DNA from: Frigidibacter sp.
Lineage (GTDB): Bacteria; Pseudomonadota; Alphaproteobacteria; Rhodobacterales; Rhodobacteraceae
DNA length: 64,000 nucleotides
Direction of reading: 5' to 3'
Assembly (NCBI RefSeq): GCF_030695035.1
Contig: NZ_JAUYTT010000008.1
Coordinates: forward strand, 682,001 to 746,000
The notes beneath the pieces were generated by a model. The model was not told where the DNA came from, did not search any database, and saw only the letters and a program-made list of their open reading frames with translations. Below, piece after piece: positions 1 to 10,067 of this stretch; positions within the stretch are counted from its first letter, which is position 1; every line of letters starts with the position of its first letter. The translations under genes and the position numbers were made by a program.

Positions 1-555
1 CACCACCTCTTCGTCGATGGCGCGGCGGTCAGCCTCGATCTGCGTCTCACCCGGGCCGCCGACAAAGCCAAGCCCGCCGCGCTGGCGTTCAAGGTGGGTC
101 CAGGCGCGGACCAGCCGCGTGCGCTGATAGTTCAGCGCGGCCAGTTCCACCTGCAAGACACCCTCCCGGGTGCGGGCGCGGTCGGCGAAGATTTCCAGGA
201 TCAGCCCGGTCCGGTCCAGAAGTTTCACCTTCCAGGCCTTTTCCAGATTGCGCTGCTGCACGGGGCTGACAGGGCCATCGACCAGCACAAGGTCAACCTC
301 GGCCTCGGCCATCCGCGCCTTCAGTTCATCGACCTTGCCGGTGCCGAACAGCAGGCCCGGCTGCGCGCGCGGCAGGCGCACGACTTCGGCCCCGACAACC
401 TCGAGATCCGGCAGCGCGATGGCCAGCGCAACGGCTTCGGCCAGTGCCAGCTCCGGCTCGCGCCGGGACCGCACATGGCCGGGGCCGGACTTCATGTCCG
501 GATGAAGGACAAAGGCCCGTGTGGGCCGGTCCTTGACGATATTGAGATCGGTCAG
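1..555 (-). CDS. hflX: GTPase HflX, N-terminal part (runs off window edge)
   Basis: Reverse-strand reading gives ...[119 protein letters not shown], typical HflX; directly follows hfq. Start codon uncertain (frame opens at CTG 555, just after a TGA). Not in the ORF track because it is truncated. Confidence 0.9.
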   Translation of the reverse strand, partial: MTDLNIVKDRPTRAFVLHPDMKSGPGHVRSRREPELALAEAVALAIALPDLEVVGAEVVRLPRAQPGLLFGTGKVDELKARMAEAEVDLVLVDGPVSPVQQRNLEKAWKVKLLDRTGLILEIFADRARTREGVLQVELAALNYQRTRLVRAWTHLERQRGGLGFVGGPGETQIEADRRAIDEEVV

Positions 556-785
556 TCTTCACCCTCGTACAGCGAGATCGCCTGGCCGGGCATGATCGTG
601 GAAATGGCATGCTTGTAGACCAGTTGCGACTGGCCATCCCGGCGAAGGAGCACGCAGAAATTGTCGAACCAGGTGATGACGCCCTGCAGCTTGACACCGT
701 TGATCAGGAAGATCGTCACCGGGACCTTGGTCTTGCGGACATGGTTGAGGAAGGCGTCCTGCAGGTTCTGTTTGTCGGCGGCCAT
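552..785 (-). CDS. hfq: RNA chaperone Hfq
   Basis: 77 aa [66 protein letters not shown]; canonical Sm1/Sm2 motifs. Confidence 0.98.
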   Translation of the reverse strand: MAADKQNLQDAFLNHVRKTKVPVTIFLINGVKLQGVITWFDNFCVLLRRDGQSQLVYKHAISTIMPGQAISLYEGED

Positions 786-992
786 TCTTGTTTTGCCTTT
801 TTTGCCTTGGGTTTCAGTCGCGCGTCTTGCCCCCCAGAGCTGCGACAGCAGAAACGCAAGCCTGGATCTGACAAAGTATGATGCGGCTTTCCGGCAGTTT
901 CCACCCGAAAATGTCCCGATGTGGCCATCTTGCCGCAGATGCAGCCTGTAATGCTGCTTCTGCGCCGCAGTTTGCGTCGAGCACGGGGGCGA

Positions 993-2564
993 TCAGCCCC
1001 GCCACATCTCGGGGTTCAGAAGCGCGATGATCGCCAGCGTCTCCAGCCGCCCCAGCACCATCGCCGCCGCCAGGATCACCTTGGCCGCCGCGCCAAGCGC
1101 CGCCCAGGCCAGCGGCGCCTCGGCCGCGACGGCCGCCAGCGGGCCGGTGTTGGACAGCGCGGAAATGGTCAGCACCGTGGCGGGCGAGAAGCCAAGCCCG
1201 GTCAGCGTCAGCGCCAGCATCGTCACCGCGATCGACATGGCGAAGAGCGCGAAGAACACCCAGGCCACCTGCGCGCCCTGCCGCCGCATCCGCCGCGCCG
1301 CGGCCCCGCCGCCGCCGACCGAATTGGGATGGACCAGCTTTTGCAACTCGCGCTCGCCGTGCCGGTAGAGCGCATAGACCCGCAGCAGCTTGACCCCGCC
1401 CGCCGTGGTGGCGACGCCGCCGCCGATGATCGCGAGGCCGGCCAGCACCAGCCCCGGCGCCGGCAGCCCCGACCAGAATCGCGCATCGTCCCAGCCGGCG
1501 GATTCAAAGCCGGTCGTGGTCAGGAAGGACAGCACGGTGAAGACCGCGCCCCAGGCGGCCTCAGCCGCAGCAGGGATATCCTCGACGTCGTTCACCTCGA
1601 CCGCGCCGATCCAGTGGCGCAGGAACAGCACCGCCGGCACCGCCGCCATCAGCGCAAGCCCCATCCGGATCTCGGGGTCGCGGGCCAGTGGCGCGGGGCG
1701 CCAGCGGGTGCCGACAGCGGGCATCATGTGCCGCGACAGCGCCAGCAGCAGGAAGATGAAGATCAACCCCTCGCCGACAAAGCCCGACTGCGCCCCCGCC
1801 AGCCCGCCCACCGGAGAGATGCCCGAGGTCGACATCACCGACATTGCATGACAGACCGCCACCAGCGCCGGGTCGCCCGCAATCAACAGCGCCGACCACA
1901 GCACCAGCGTCAGCGAGCCATAGACCGGCATCAGCGCCAGTGTGTGCCGCACCAGCCGGTCGCCGGTCTGGCTCGACCGCAGCGCCCGGCCAGGCCGGCG
2001 CACCGAGGGCCCCGGCTGGCCCTGCCCGGCCGTGCGCGCCGATCCGCCGCCCGGCGCCGCGGCGCCCGCGGAACTGCCGTCCCCGGTCACCTCGAAGCCG
2101 CCAAGGTTCATCGGCGCCAGCACCGCCACCCCCGCCACCAGCATGAAGAACCCGCCAAGCCAGCCGACCAGCGCCCGCCACAGATGCACCGAGGGCGGCA
2201 GCCGCCCCGGCTCGAACAGCGTGGCCCCCGTGGTGGTCAGCGACGAGACCATCTCCCACCAGGCGTTGAAATAGCCGGTATCGCGCACCGCCTCGTTCAT
2301 CGGCACCGCCAGCATCAGCGGCAGCAGCACGAAGGCCCCCAGCATCGCCAGCAGGTGGCTGCGCGCCGGGTTCGCGGGGCGCCGCGCGGCCGAGGCGATG
2401 CCGATCAGCGCCGTCAGCACCAGGAACAGCACCGCCGGGAACAGGAAGGCCCGCGCCACGTCCCAATCGCGGATCGCCCATGCGTGCAGCGCCGGCACCA
2501 GCATCGCCAGCGCCCCCACCCCCATCAGGATCACCAGCAGCGGCAGTTCGAGGATCTTGCCCAT
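993..2564 (-). CDS. trkH: Trk potassium uptake transmembrane protein TrkH
   Basis: 523 aa polytopic protein with repeated pore-like TTTGATLFEPGRLP / MSTSGISPVGG / LTTTGFESAGW motifs; adjacent to trkA. Confidence 0.9.
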   Translation of the reverse strand: MGKILELPLLVILMGVGALAMLVPALHAWAIRDWDVARAFLFPAVLFLVLTALIGIASAARRPANPARSHLLAMLGAFVLLPLMLAVPMNEAVRDTGYFNAWWEMVSSLTTTGATLFEPGRLPPSVHLWRALVGWLGGFFMLVAGVAVLAPMNLGGFEVTGDGSSAGAAAPGGGSARTAGQGQPGPSVRRPGRALRSSQTGDRLVRHTLALMPVYGSLTLVLWSALLIAGDPALVAVCHAMSVMSTSGISPVGGLAGAQSGFVGEGLIFIFLLLALSRHMMPAVGTRWRPAPLARDPEIRMGLALMAAVPAVLFLRHWIGAVEVNDVEDIPAAAEAAWGAVFTVLSFLTTTGFESAGWDDARFWSGLPAPGLVLAGLAIIGGGVATTAGGVKLLRVYALYRHGERELQKLVHPNSVGGGGAAARRMRRQGAQVAWVFFALFAMSIAVTMLALTLTGLGFSPATVLTISALSNTGPLAAVAAEAPLAWAALGAAAKVILAAAMVLGRLETLAIIALLNPEMWRG

Positions 2565-2573
2565 CAGGCGGGC

Positions 2574-3950
2574 CTAGAAGAAGTCGATCGAGACCTGCAG
2601 AAGGCGCTCGACCTCCGGCACGTCGCCCGCCATCACGAACAGGAGGATCACATTGCCCTCTTCGACCTTGGTGTCGCCAAGCGGCTTGACGACCGTCTCA
2701 CCCTTCAGCAGCGCACCGACCAGCACGCCTTCGGGGAACTCGATGTCGCGGATCATCCGGCCCGAGATCGGCGAGGTCGACAGCACCTGCGCCTCGATCA
2801 CCTCGGCCTCGGCATCGCCGATGGAATAGATCTCGCGCACCCGCCCATGCCGGATATGGCGCAGGATCGAGGACACGGTGGTGGCGCGCGGGTTGATATA
2901 GGCGTCGATGTCCAAGGGGCCCATCAGCGGCACCAGCGTCGGATCATTGACCAGCGCAATCGCCATCGGGCAGCCGGCCTGCTTGGCGCGCACGGCGGCC
3001 AGGATGTTGGTCTTGTCGTCGTCGGTCACCACCAGCACCGCATCGGCACGGTCGATATTGGCTTCCTGCAGGATGTCCATGTCCATCCCGTCGCCGTTCA
3101 GCACGATGGTCCGCTCCAGCGCATCCGCCGCGCGTTCGGCCTGCGCCCGGTCGCGCTCGATCACCTTGGCGCGCACCCGGTCGGTCCGCCGCTCCAGCGC
3201 GCGGGCGACGGCGAGGCCGACATTGCCGCCGCCGATGATCACGATGCGCTCCTGCTTCTTGGTCGACTTGCCGAAGATCTCCAGCGTGCGGTTCGCATCC
3301 TCGACATGCGAGAAGACATAGACCTGATCGCCGGCGTAAAGCTGATCCTCGGCCTCGGGCGCGAAGAGGCGCCCCTCACGGCGCACCCCGGCGACGATGG
3401 CGCGCAGGGTCGAGAAGAGGTCGGTCAGCTGCCGCAGCGAGGTGTTCAGGACCGGGCAATCCTCATCGAGCGCGATGCCCAGAAGCTGCACCCGCCCGCC
3501 CATGAAATGCTCGGTATCGAAGGTCGCGGGCGCGGCGAGCCGTTGCAGCGCCGCCTCGGCCACCTCGCGCTCGGGGCTGATCACCACGTCGATGGGCAGA
3601 TGGTCAGTGCGGTAGAGGTCGGAATAGATCGCATCCAGATAGCTTTGCGCCCGCACCCGCGCGATCTTGCGGGTGATGCCGAAGACGGAATGGGCCACCT
3701 GGCAGGTGACCATGTTCACCTCGTCGGAATGGGTGGCGGCGATGATCAGGTCGGCGTCCCGCGCCCCTGCCCGCTCCAGCACGTCGGGGTACGAAGCGAA
3801 GCCGGCCACGCCCTGCACATCCAGCGTATCGGCGGCGCGGCGCACCAGTTCGGGATTGCTGTCCACCACGGTGACGTCGTTCTTCTCACCCGACAGGTGC
3901 CGCGCGATCTGCCAGCCGACCTGGCCCGCGCCGCAGATGATGATCTTCAT
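2574..3950 (-). CDS. trkA: Trk system K+ transport NAD-binding protein TrkA
   Basis: 458 aa with two TrkA-N Rossmann domains (MKIIICGAGQVGWQIARHL; IVIIGGGNVGLAVARALE) and TrkA-C regions. Confidence 0.97.
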   Translation of the reverse strand: MKIIICGAGQVGWQIARHLSGEKNDVTVVDSNPELVRRAADTLDVQGVAGFASYPDVLERAGARDADLIIAATHSDEVNMVTCQVAHSVFGITRKIARVRAQSYLDAIYSDLYRTDHLPIDVVISPEREVAEAALQRLAAPATFDTEHFMGGRVQLLGIALDEDCPVLNTSLRQLTDLFSTLRAIVAGVRREGRLFAPEAEDQLYAGDQVYVFSHVEDANRTLEIFGKSTKKQERIVIIGGGNVGLAVARALERRTDRVRAKVIERDRAQAERAADALERTIVLNGDGMDMDILQEANIDRADAVLVVTDDDKTNILAAVRAKQAGCPMAIALVNDPTLVPLMGPLDIDAYINPRATTVSSILRHIRHGRVREIYSIGDAEAEVIEAQVLSTSPISGRMIRDIEFPEGVLVGALLKGETVVKPLGDTKVEEGNVILLFVMAGDVPEVERLLQVSIDFF

Positions 3951-4053
3951 GTGCCGGTCACTCCTGCCGCCGGAACGCGGGCGGACTGATCCACTTGATG
4001 GCCCGCGGCCCCGGAAAGGTCAACCACGGCGGAGCCGAGGCATCTTCGCGGAG

Positions 4054-4440
4054 TCAGATCGCGGTCATGCCGGCTGACAGCCACTTGGCGAAGTCCGCCG
4101 CGCTGACCTCTCCCGTCGCCAGATCTTCCATCATCCTGACGCCCTCGATCGGCTCGGGGCGGAAAGCGAAGCCATTCAGGCGCAGGAAGGTGATAGCTGT
4201 CACAAAGGCGGTTCGCTTGTTGCCATCCACGAAGGCATGCGCCTTGGCGATTCCGAAGGCATAGGCTGCGGCAATCTCTGCAAGGCCAGGCTCGGCATAG
4301 GCCACAAGGTTCGTGGCCCCCGTGCAGCCCATCTCGAGCAGCGCTCGGTCGCGCAGGCCGGGGGCCCCGCCGTGCCGGGTTATCTGTCGGTCATGTATCG
4401 CAAGGACAGCAGCCAGCGGAACCCAGACCGGCCCGCTCAT
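4054..4440 (-). CDS. doc: Doc/Fic-family toxin (death-on-curing type)
   Basis: 128 aa with Fic motif HAFVDGNKRTAF; start overlaps the stop of the upstream antitoxin ORF. Confidence 0.9.
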   Translation of the reverse strand: MSGPVWVPLAAVLAIHDRQITRHGGAPGLRDRALLEMGCTGATNLVAYAEPGLAEIAAAYAFGIAKAHAFVDGNKRTAFVTAITFLRLNGFAFRPEPIEGVRMMEDLATGEVSAADFAKWLSAGMTAI

Positions 4441-4661
4441 GCAAGGGCTTGCAGCAGGTCGCGGTTTTCATCCATCACGATCTCGGCGGCGGCCAGCGCG
4501 GCCGCGAGCTCAGGATCGTGCGGCGTGATTTTCAGGCTGCCATCGTCTCCGCGCATCACGAAGAGCGTATCACCCTCCTTCACGTCGAGGATGGTGAGCA
4601 TCTCGGTCGTCAGGGTCATGACGGCCGAGTTGCCGACTTTTCGGATCTTGGTTTCGATCAT
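4437..4661 (-). CDS. AbrB/MazE-family antitoxin
   Basis: MIETKIRKVGNSAVMTLTTEMLTILDVKEGDTLFV..., SpoVT/AbrB-type swapped-hairpin signature; ATGA-type overlap with the Doc-like toxin. ORF track start at 4694 probably too far upstream. Confidence 0.85.
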   Translation of the reverse strand: MIETKIRKVGNSAVMTLTTEMLTILDVKEGDTLFVMRGDDGSLKITPHDPELAAALAAAEIVMDENRDLLQALA

Positions 4662-4677
4662 GATACCACCCATTGGA

Positions 4678-4691
4678 TATACGTCAGTATA
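4678..4691. promoter_or_regulatory. Perfect inverted repeat TATAC-GTCA-GTATA upstream of the antitoxin, candidate autoregulatory operator
   Basis: Sequence TATACGTCAGTATA, 16 nt upstream of the likely antitoxin ATG (4661). Confidence 0.5.
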
Positions 4692-4716
4692 CACGCGCCC
4701 ACCTAAGATAGAAAGC

Positions 4717-6162
4717 CTACTCCTCGCCCGCCGCGTCCTCGTCCTCGTCCAGATGCGCGATCCGCCCGCCCGCCTTGGAGGTGGTCACCACCCCCAGCGA
4801 CTTGAGCTTGCGGTGCAGGGCTGACCGCTCCATGCCGACGAAGCTGGCGGTGCGGCTGATATTGCCGCCGAAACGGTTGATCTGGGTCAGCAGGTATTCC
4901 CGCTCGAACAGCTCGCGCGCCTCGCGCAGCGGCAGGGTCGCCAGCGCGCCGGCCAGCACCACGCGGCCCTCCTCGCTGCCCGGATCGGGGGCATGGCCGG
5001 GCAGCTCGCGCGCCTCGATCGGGCCATTGCCCTCGCCCAGGATCAGCGCCCGCTCGATCACGTTGCGCAGCTGGCGCACGTTGCCGGGCCAGTGCATCGT
5101 CTGCATCAGCGCCTCTGCCTCCTCCGACAGGGCGCGCAGCGGCAGGCCCTGGCTACGGTTGAACATGGCGATGAAATGCCGGGCCAGTTCCGGAATATCC
5201 TCGCGCCGCTCGCTGAGCGGCGGCACCGGGATCGGCACCACGTTCAGCCGGTCGAACAGTTCCTGCCGGAAGCGGCCCGCGGCAATCTCGGCCGGCAGGT
5301 CGCGGGTGGTGGAGGAGATGACGCGCAGGTCGACGCGCACCTTGTCGGCGCCGCCCACCCGGGTGAACTGCTGCTCGACCAGCACCCGCAGGATCTTGGA
5401 CTGGGTACCGGGCGGCATGTCGGCCACCTCGTCGAAATAGACGATGCCACCATGCGCCTGTTCCAGCAGGCCCTTTTCGACGCCCCGGTCCGCGCTTTCG
5501 CGGCCGAAGAGCACGTCTTCCATCCGCTCGGGCTCCACCGAGGCGGAAGACACCGACACGAACGGCCCGCTCGCCCGGTTGGAGTTGACATGGATGTAGC
5601 GCGCCGCGACCTCCTTGCCCGACCCCGGCTGCCCGGTCAGCATCACCCGGCCGTTCGACCGCGTGACCTTGTCGAGCTGCGCCTTGAGGCCCCGGAAGGC
5701 GGGCGAGGTGCCGATCATCTCGGACGAGGTGACATCGCGGCGGCGCAGGCTGACATTCTCCCGCCGCAGACGGCTGGTTTCCATCGCGCGGGTGATGACC
5801 ACCATCAGCTGGTCGATGTTGAAGGGCTTCTCGATGAAGTCATAGGCGCCCTGCTTGATCGCGGCGACGGCGATTTCGATGTTGCCATGGCCCGAGATGA
5901 TGACCACCGGCACATCGGGATTGTCGCGCTTGACCGATTTGAGGATGTCGATCCCGTCCATCCGGCTGTCCTTCAGCCAGATGTCCAGAATCATCAGCGC
6001 CGGCGGATCAGCGTTGATCTGGGCCATGCACTCGTCGGAATTGGCGGCAAGGCGGGTGGTGAAGCCCTCGTCGCGCAGGATGTCCGAGATCAGCTCGCGG
6101 ATGTCGCGCTCGTCATCCACGATCAGGATATCGCCCATCTTGCTGTCGCGGTTCGGGGTCAT
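4717..6162 (-). CDS. ntrX: Nitrogen assimilation response regulator NtrX (sigma-54 family)
   Basis: 481 aa receiver-AAA+-HTH protein (ILIVDDERDIRELISDILRDEGF...), directly after ntrY with start/stop overlap. Confidence 0.95.
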   Translation of the reverse strand: MTPNRDSKMGDILIVDDERDIRELISDILRDEGFTTRLAANSDECMAQINADPPALMILDIWLKDSRMDGIDILKSVKRDNPDVPVVIISGHGNIEIAVAAIKQGAYDFIEKPFNIDQLMVVITRAMETSRLRRENVSLRRRDVTSSEMIGTSPAFRGLKAQLDKVTRSNGRVMLTGQPGSGKEVAARYIHVNSNRASGPFVSVSSASVEPERMEDVLFGRESADRGVEKGLLEQAHGGIVYFDEVADMPPGTQSKILRVLVEQQFTRVGGADKVRVDLRVISSTTRDLPAEIAAGRFRQELFDRLNVVPIPVPPLSERREDIPELARHFIAMFNRSQGLPLRALSEEAEALMQTMHWPGNVRQLRNVIERALILGEGNGPIEARELPGHAPDPGSEEGRVVLAGALATLPLREARELFEREYLLTQINRFGGNISRTASFVGMERSALHRKLKSLGVVTTSKAGGRIAHLDEDEDAAGEE

Positions 6163-8552
6163 GGCTGCGTCTCCGGGGCTGTGGCAGAGGTATCGGGGGC
6201 AGAGGTGTCGGATGGGGTCTGCGGGTCTTGCGGGGCGGCGTCGCGGATGCCGCGGCCGGCGCGGGCGCGGGGCAGACGGATCTCGGCAAGGGCGCCGCGA
6301 TGGGCGCCGGGGGCGAAGGCGGGCGCGTCGGTCAGCGTCAGGCTGCCGCCATGTTCCTCGACGATCTTCTTGACGATGGGAAGCCCCAGCCCGGTGCCCT
6401 TGGCGCGTGTCGTAACGTAAGGCTCGAACAGCCGCGCCCGGTCGGCAGGCAGCCCGGCGCCATTGTCCATGATGCGGATCGTGATCTGTTCGGGGGTCTC
6501 GGTCATGCTGACCCGCACCTCGGGCTCGTAGCCTTCAGGAGCGCCGTTTTCCACAAGTGTTTCAACGGCTTCTCCCGCGTTCTTCACAAGGTTCGTCACC
6601 GCCTGCCCGATCATCGTTGCATCCAGCTCCACCATCACCGGCCCGGCGGGCAGATCGGCCACCAGCCTTGCCCCGTGTAGCGCGCCTTCCTGCAAAGCCA
6701 CAGCATCGCGCATCAGCTTCGCAAGATCGTGATCGCGGCGGTCAGGCTCCGGCATACGGGCAAAGCGGCTGAACTCATCGACGATGCGGCGCAGATCGCC
6801 GGTCTGGCGGACGATGACGTCCACCATCTGCCCAAGCGCCTCGGCATCCTCCGGTTCCATCGTGCGCCCGAACTTGCGGCGGATGCGCTCGGCCGACAGC
6901 TGGATCGGGGTCAGCGGGTTCTTGATCTCATGCGCGATGCGCCGCGCGACATCGCCCCAGGCCGCCATGCGCTGCGCGCTGACGAGCTCGGTGACATCAT
7001 CGAAGGCGACCACATAGCCTTCCAGCCGGCCATCGGCGCCGCGGCGCATGGCCATGCGGACCAGCAGGCTTTCGAGGCGCCCCTCACGGCTGAGGCGGAT
7101 TTCCTCCTGCACCGTCTCGCCCAGACCCTCGCGCAGCCGCGCCAGCAGCCCCTCGAACTCCGGCACCGTCTCCCCGATCGGGCCCTCATGCGGCTGCGCG
7201 GGGTCCAGTGCCAACAGGCGGATGGCCGAGCGGTTCAGGAAGTCGATGCGCCCATCCGCCCCCAGCCCGATCACACCCGAGGTGACGGACCCCAGCACGG
7301 AATCGAACAGCCGCCGCCGCTCTTCGGTCTGGTGGTGGCTGGCGACCAGCGCGCCGCGCTGGCCCTTCAGCTGGCGGGTCATCTGGTTGAAGATCCGCCC
7401 CAGCATCGCAATCTCGTCATCGCCGCGCTCTTCGATCACCTGCACATCGAGGTTTCCCGCGCCGATCTGCTGCGCCGCGCCCGCCAGCCGTCCCACGGGG
7501 CGCGACAGCCGTTCCGCAAACCACAGGCCGAGCCAGACGGCAGCGAGGATCAGGATCAGCGCGAACGCCAGATACAGCAGCGAGAACTCGAACAGCACCC
7601 TACCCCGGTCCGCCTCCAATTGCCGGTACAGCTGCACGGTCTTGCGGGTCTCATCCAGCAGGCTGAGGATCTCGCCATCGACATTGCGCGAGACATAGAG
7701 GTAGCGGTCGGCATAGGCCTCGAGACGTACCAGCGCGCGGAACTCGTTGCTGTCCCAGTCCTGGATCACCACGGTCTCGCCGGTGGCGGCGGTAGCAAGG
7801 TCGGCAGCGCCGGGGAGTTCGTAATCGAACAGATAGCTGCGCTCGCCCCGCGCCCGGATCTCGCCGCCACCGTCGATCACATAGGCCTCGCGCAGCCCGC
7901 GCTGGATCTGCGCCTGGCCTTGGGTCAGCAGCTGGCGCAGGTCGCTGTCGGCAAGGAAGAACGCCGCCTGCCGCGCGACGTTGAGGTAGCCGGCCAGCGC
8001 CTCGGCATCGGTCACCAGATCGGTGCGGTGCTCGGCCTCATAGGCCTCGGCGGCGGCGAGCGAGGAGCCAAGCACCTGCCGCACCCGGTCGGAGAACCAG
8101 CCCTCGAGCCCGATATTCACCGTCAGTCCGGCAAAGACCGCGACAAGGATGGTCGGCACCAGCGCCATGCCGGCGAATACGCCGGTCAGCCGCAGATGCA
8201 GCCGCGATCCGGCGGAATGCGCCCGGCGGGCGGCGACCATGCGCGCGAGCCGGGCAAAGACGAGGCCGGCGACCAGCAGGATATAGACGAGGTCGGCGAG
8301 GATCACGGCACGCAGGCCGAAGGAGGAGGCGCCCTGATCGAAGGGCCCAAGCGCCATGAAGGTGCCGAAGGCCAGCAGCGGGCCAAGGATCACCAGCCCG
8401 ATCGTCGCGATGTTCTGCACCCGCTTCAGCCGGCGCAGGCGCGCCAGCCGCTCCCAGGACCGCGCGCTGGCCTTGCCGGGGGCAGGCTTGCGCAGAGACG
8501 CTGGGGGTGCCGCGGGGGCCGCGCCTTTGCCAGACAGGTCCTCGTCCGTCAC
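6159..8552 (-). CDS. ntrY: Sensor histidine kinase NtrY
   Basis: 797 aa with N-terminal TMs, HAMP, PAS and HisKA/HATPase (RRIAHEIKNPLTPIQLSAERIRRKFG). Confidence 0.95.
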   Translation of the reverse strand: MTDEDLSGKGAAPAAPPASLRKPAPGKASARSWERLARLRRLKRVQNIATIGLVILGPLLAFGTFMALGPFDQGASSFGLRAVILADLVYILLVAGLVFARLARMVAARRAHSAGSRLHLRLTGVFAGMALVPTILVAVFAGLTVNIGLEGWFSDRVRQVLGSSLAAAEAYEAEHRTDLVTDAEALAGYLNVARQAAFFLADSDLRQLLTQGQAQIQRGLREAYVIDGGGEIRARGERSYLFDYELPGAADLATAATGETVVIQDWDSNEFRALVRLEAYADRYLYVSRNVDGEILSLLDETRKTVQLYRQLEADRGRVLFEFSLLYLAFALILILAAVWLGLWFAERLSRPVGRLAGAAQQIGAGNLDVQVIEERGDDEIAMLGRIFNQMTRQLKGQRGALVASHHQTEERRRLFDSVLGSVTSGVIGLGADGRIDFLNRSAIRLLALDPAQPHEGPIGETVPEFEGLLARLREGLGETVQEEIRLSREGRLESLLVRMAMRRGADGRLEGYVVAFDDVTELVSAQRMAAWGDVARRIAHEIKNPLTPIQLSAERIRRKFGRTMEPEDAEALGQMVDVIVRQTGDLRRIVDEFSRFARMPEPDRRDHDLAKLMRDAVALQEGALHGARLVADLPAGPVMVELDATMIGQAVTNLVKNAGEAVETLVENGAPEGYEPEVRVSMTETPEQITIRIMDNGAGLPADRARLFEPYVTTRAKGTGLGLPIVKKIVEEHGGSLTLTDAPAFAPGAHRGALAEIRLPRARAGRGIRDAAPQDPQTPSDTSAPDTSATAPETQP

Positions 8553-8683
8553 GCTGTTGCCGTCATGATCTTGCCGTCACGCTGATGCCTCGCGCCTCTG
8601 CTCCACGCCCGTTGAGGCGCAGCGCGGACCCGCCAGAGTGGCGGCGCCGCTGGCGCCTGCGGGCCACAGATGCTGTGGCGCTT

Positions 8684-10054
8684 TTACATCAACTTGCGGC
8701 GGCGTGTCACGCGGATATCCAGCTCGGTGATCTTCTTGCGCAAGGTATTGCGGTTGATTCCCAGAAGATCGGCACATTTGGCCTGATTGCCGGCGGTGGC
8801 ATCCAGCGCGATCTCGATCAGCGGCATCTCTACCTCACGCAGGATACGGCCATAGAGCCCGGGCGGCGGCAGCGCGCCGCCATGCAGGTCGAAATAACGC
8901 TTGAGGTGCTTGGCGACGGAAGCAGACAGCCTGTCGCCCTCGCCCCCGCCCTTCATCGGCTCCATGGCAGGCTGGCTGCCCAGGATCGCCTCAACCTCGG
9001 TGCGGCCGATCTCTTCCTCGGGCGAGGTGACCAGCAGGCGGCGCACGGTGTTTTCCAGCTGGCGCACGTTGCCGGGCCAGCTATAGGCGCGGATCAGCTC
9101 CATCGCGTCGGCGCTGAGCCGGCGGAGCGCAAAGCCCTCGCGCTCGCCGCGGGTCAGGAAATGCTCGGCCAGCGCCGGGATGTCATCGACCCGCTCGCGC
9201 AGCGAGGGAACTGCAAGCGTCACACCGCCAAGCCGGTAGAACAGGTCCTGCCGGAAGCCCCCGCCCTCCATCCGCCGACCAAGGTCGATCTGGCTGGTCG
9301 CCATGATCCGCGGCGCATTGCTGCCAAGCGTGTCGAGCAGCCGCACGATCCGGCCCTGCGCGTCATCGTCGAAATCGCCGACCTCGTCGAAGACAAGGCT
9401 GCCGCCCCGCGCCCGGGCGATCAGCGCCGAGGGGCCATCGGCGCCTTGCAGGTCCTGCGCCTGCGCCACCACGAAGGGCAGCGTGCGGCGGTCGGAAAAG
9501 TCATGGATCGCGCGGGCGATCAGCGACTTGCCGGTGCCGCTCTCGCCGGTGATCAGCACCGCCAGATCGGTGTTCATCACCCGCGCCACCAAGCGGTAGA
9601 GCGCCTGCATCGCCGGGGTGCGGCCGACCAGCGGCAGGTCATCCCCCGGCTCGGGCCGCGGCTCAGCCGTCTTGGCGGGCACGGCGCGGCGCTTTTGCTC
9701 CAGCGCGCGGGCGGCGCGCTTCATCAGGTCGGGAAGGTCGAAGGGTTTGGGCAGGTAATCATAGGCTTCGGCTTCGGCGGCCTGGATCGCGGTCATGATG
9801 GTGTTCTGCGCCGAGATCACGATCACCGGCAGGCCGGGCCGTTCCTTGGCGATGCGGGGCAGCGCCTCCAGCCCGTTGCCATCGGGCATGATCACGTCGG
9901 AAATGACCAGATCGCCCTTCCCCTCCTCGACCCAACGCATCAGCGTCATCAGCGACGAGGTCGCGTGCACCTTGCATCCGGCGCGGGTCAGCGCCTGGGT
10001 CAGCACGGTGCGGATCGTGCGGTCGTCATCTGCGACAAGAACGGTGCCGTCCAT
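8684..10054 (-). CDS. ntrC: Nitrogen regulation protein NtrC
   Basis: 456 aa NtrC-type response regulator, C-terminal Fis-type HTH ([21 protein letters not shown]); downstream of ntrB. Confidence 0.95.
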   Translation of the reverse strand: MDGTVLVADDDRTIRTVLTQALTRAGCKVHATSSLMTLMRWVEEGKGDLVISDVIMPDGNGLEALPRIAKERPGLPVIVISAQNTIMTAIQAAEAEAYDYLPKPFDLPDLMKRAARALEQKRRAVPAKTAEPRPEPGDDLPLVGRTPAMQALYRLVARVMNTDLAVLITGESGTGKSLIARAIHDFSDRRTLPFVVAQAQDLQGADGPSALIARARGGSLVFDEVGDFDDDAQGRIVRLLDTLGSNAPRIMATSQIDLGRRMEGGGFRQDLFYRLGGVTLAVPSLRERVDDIPALAEHFLTRGEREGFALRRLSADAMELIRAYSWPGNVRQLENTVRRLLVTSPEEEIGRTEVEAILGSQPAMEPMKGGGEGDRLSASVAKHLKRYFDLHGGALPPPGLYGRILREVEMPLIEIALDATAGNQAKCADLLGINRNTLRKKITELDIRVTRRRKLM

Positions 10055-10067
10055 GGGTCAGTCTCTC

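Noticed and set aside
921-3989. 1022-aa plus-strand ORF
   Set aside because: Antisense to trkH and trkA; Arg/His/Gln-rich low-complexity translation typical of the open antisense frame in high-GC DNA.
8553-8683. Direct repeat CCGTCACGCTG(T/A)TGCC near the ntrY start
   Set aside because: Two short copies in the ntrC-ntrY gap; no clear function, probably local duplication.
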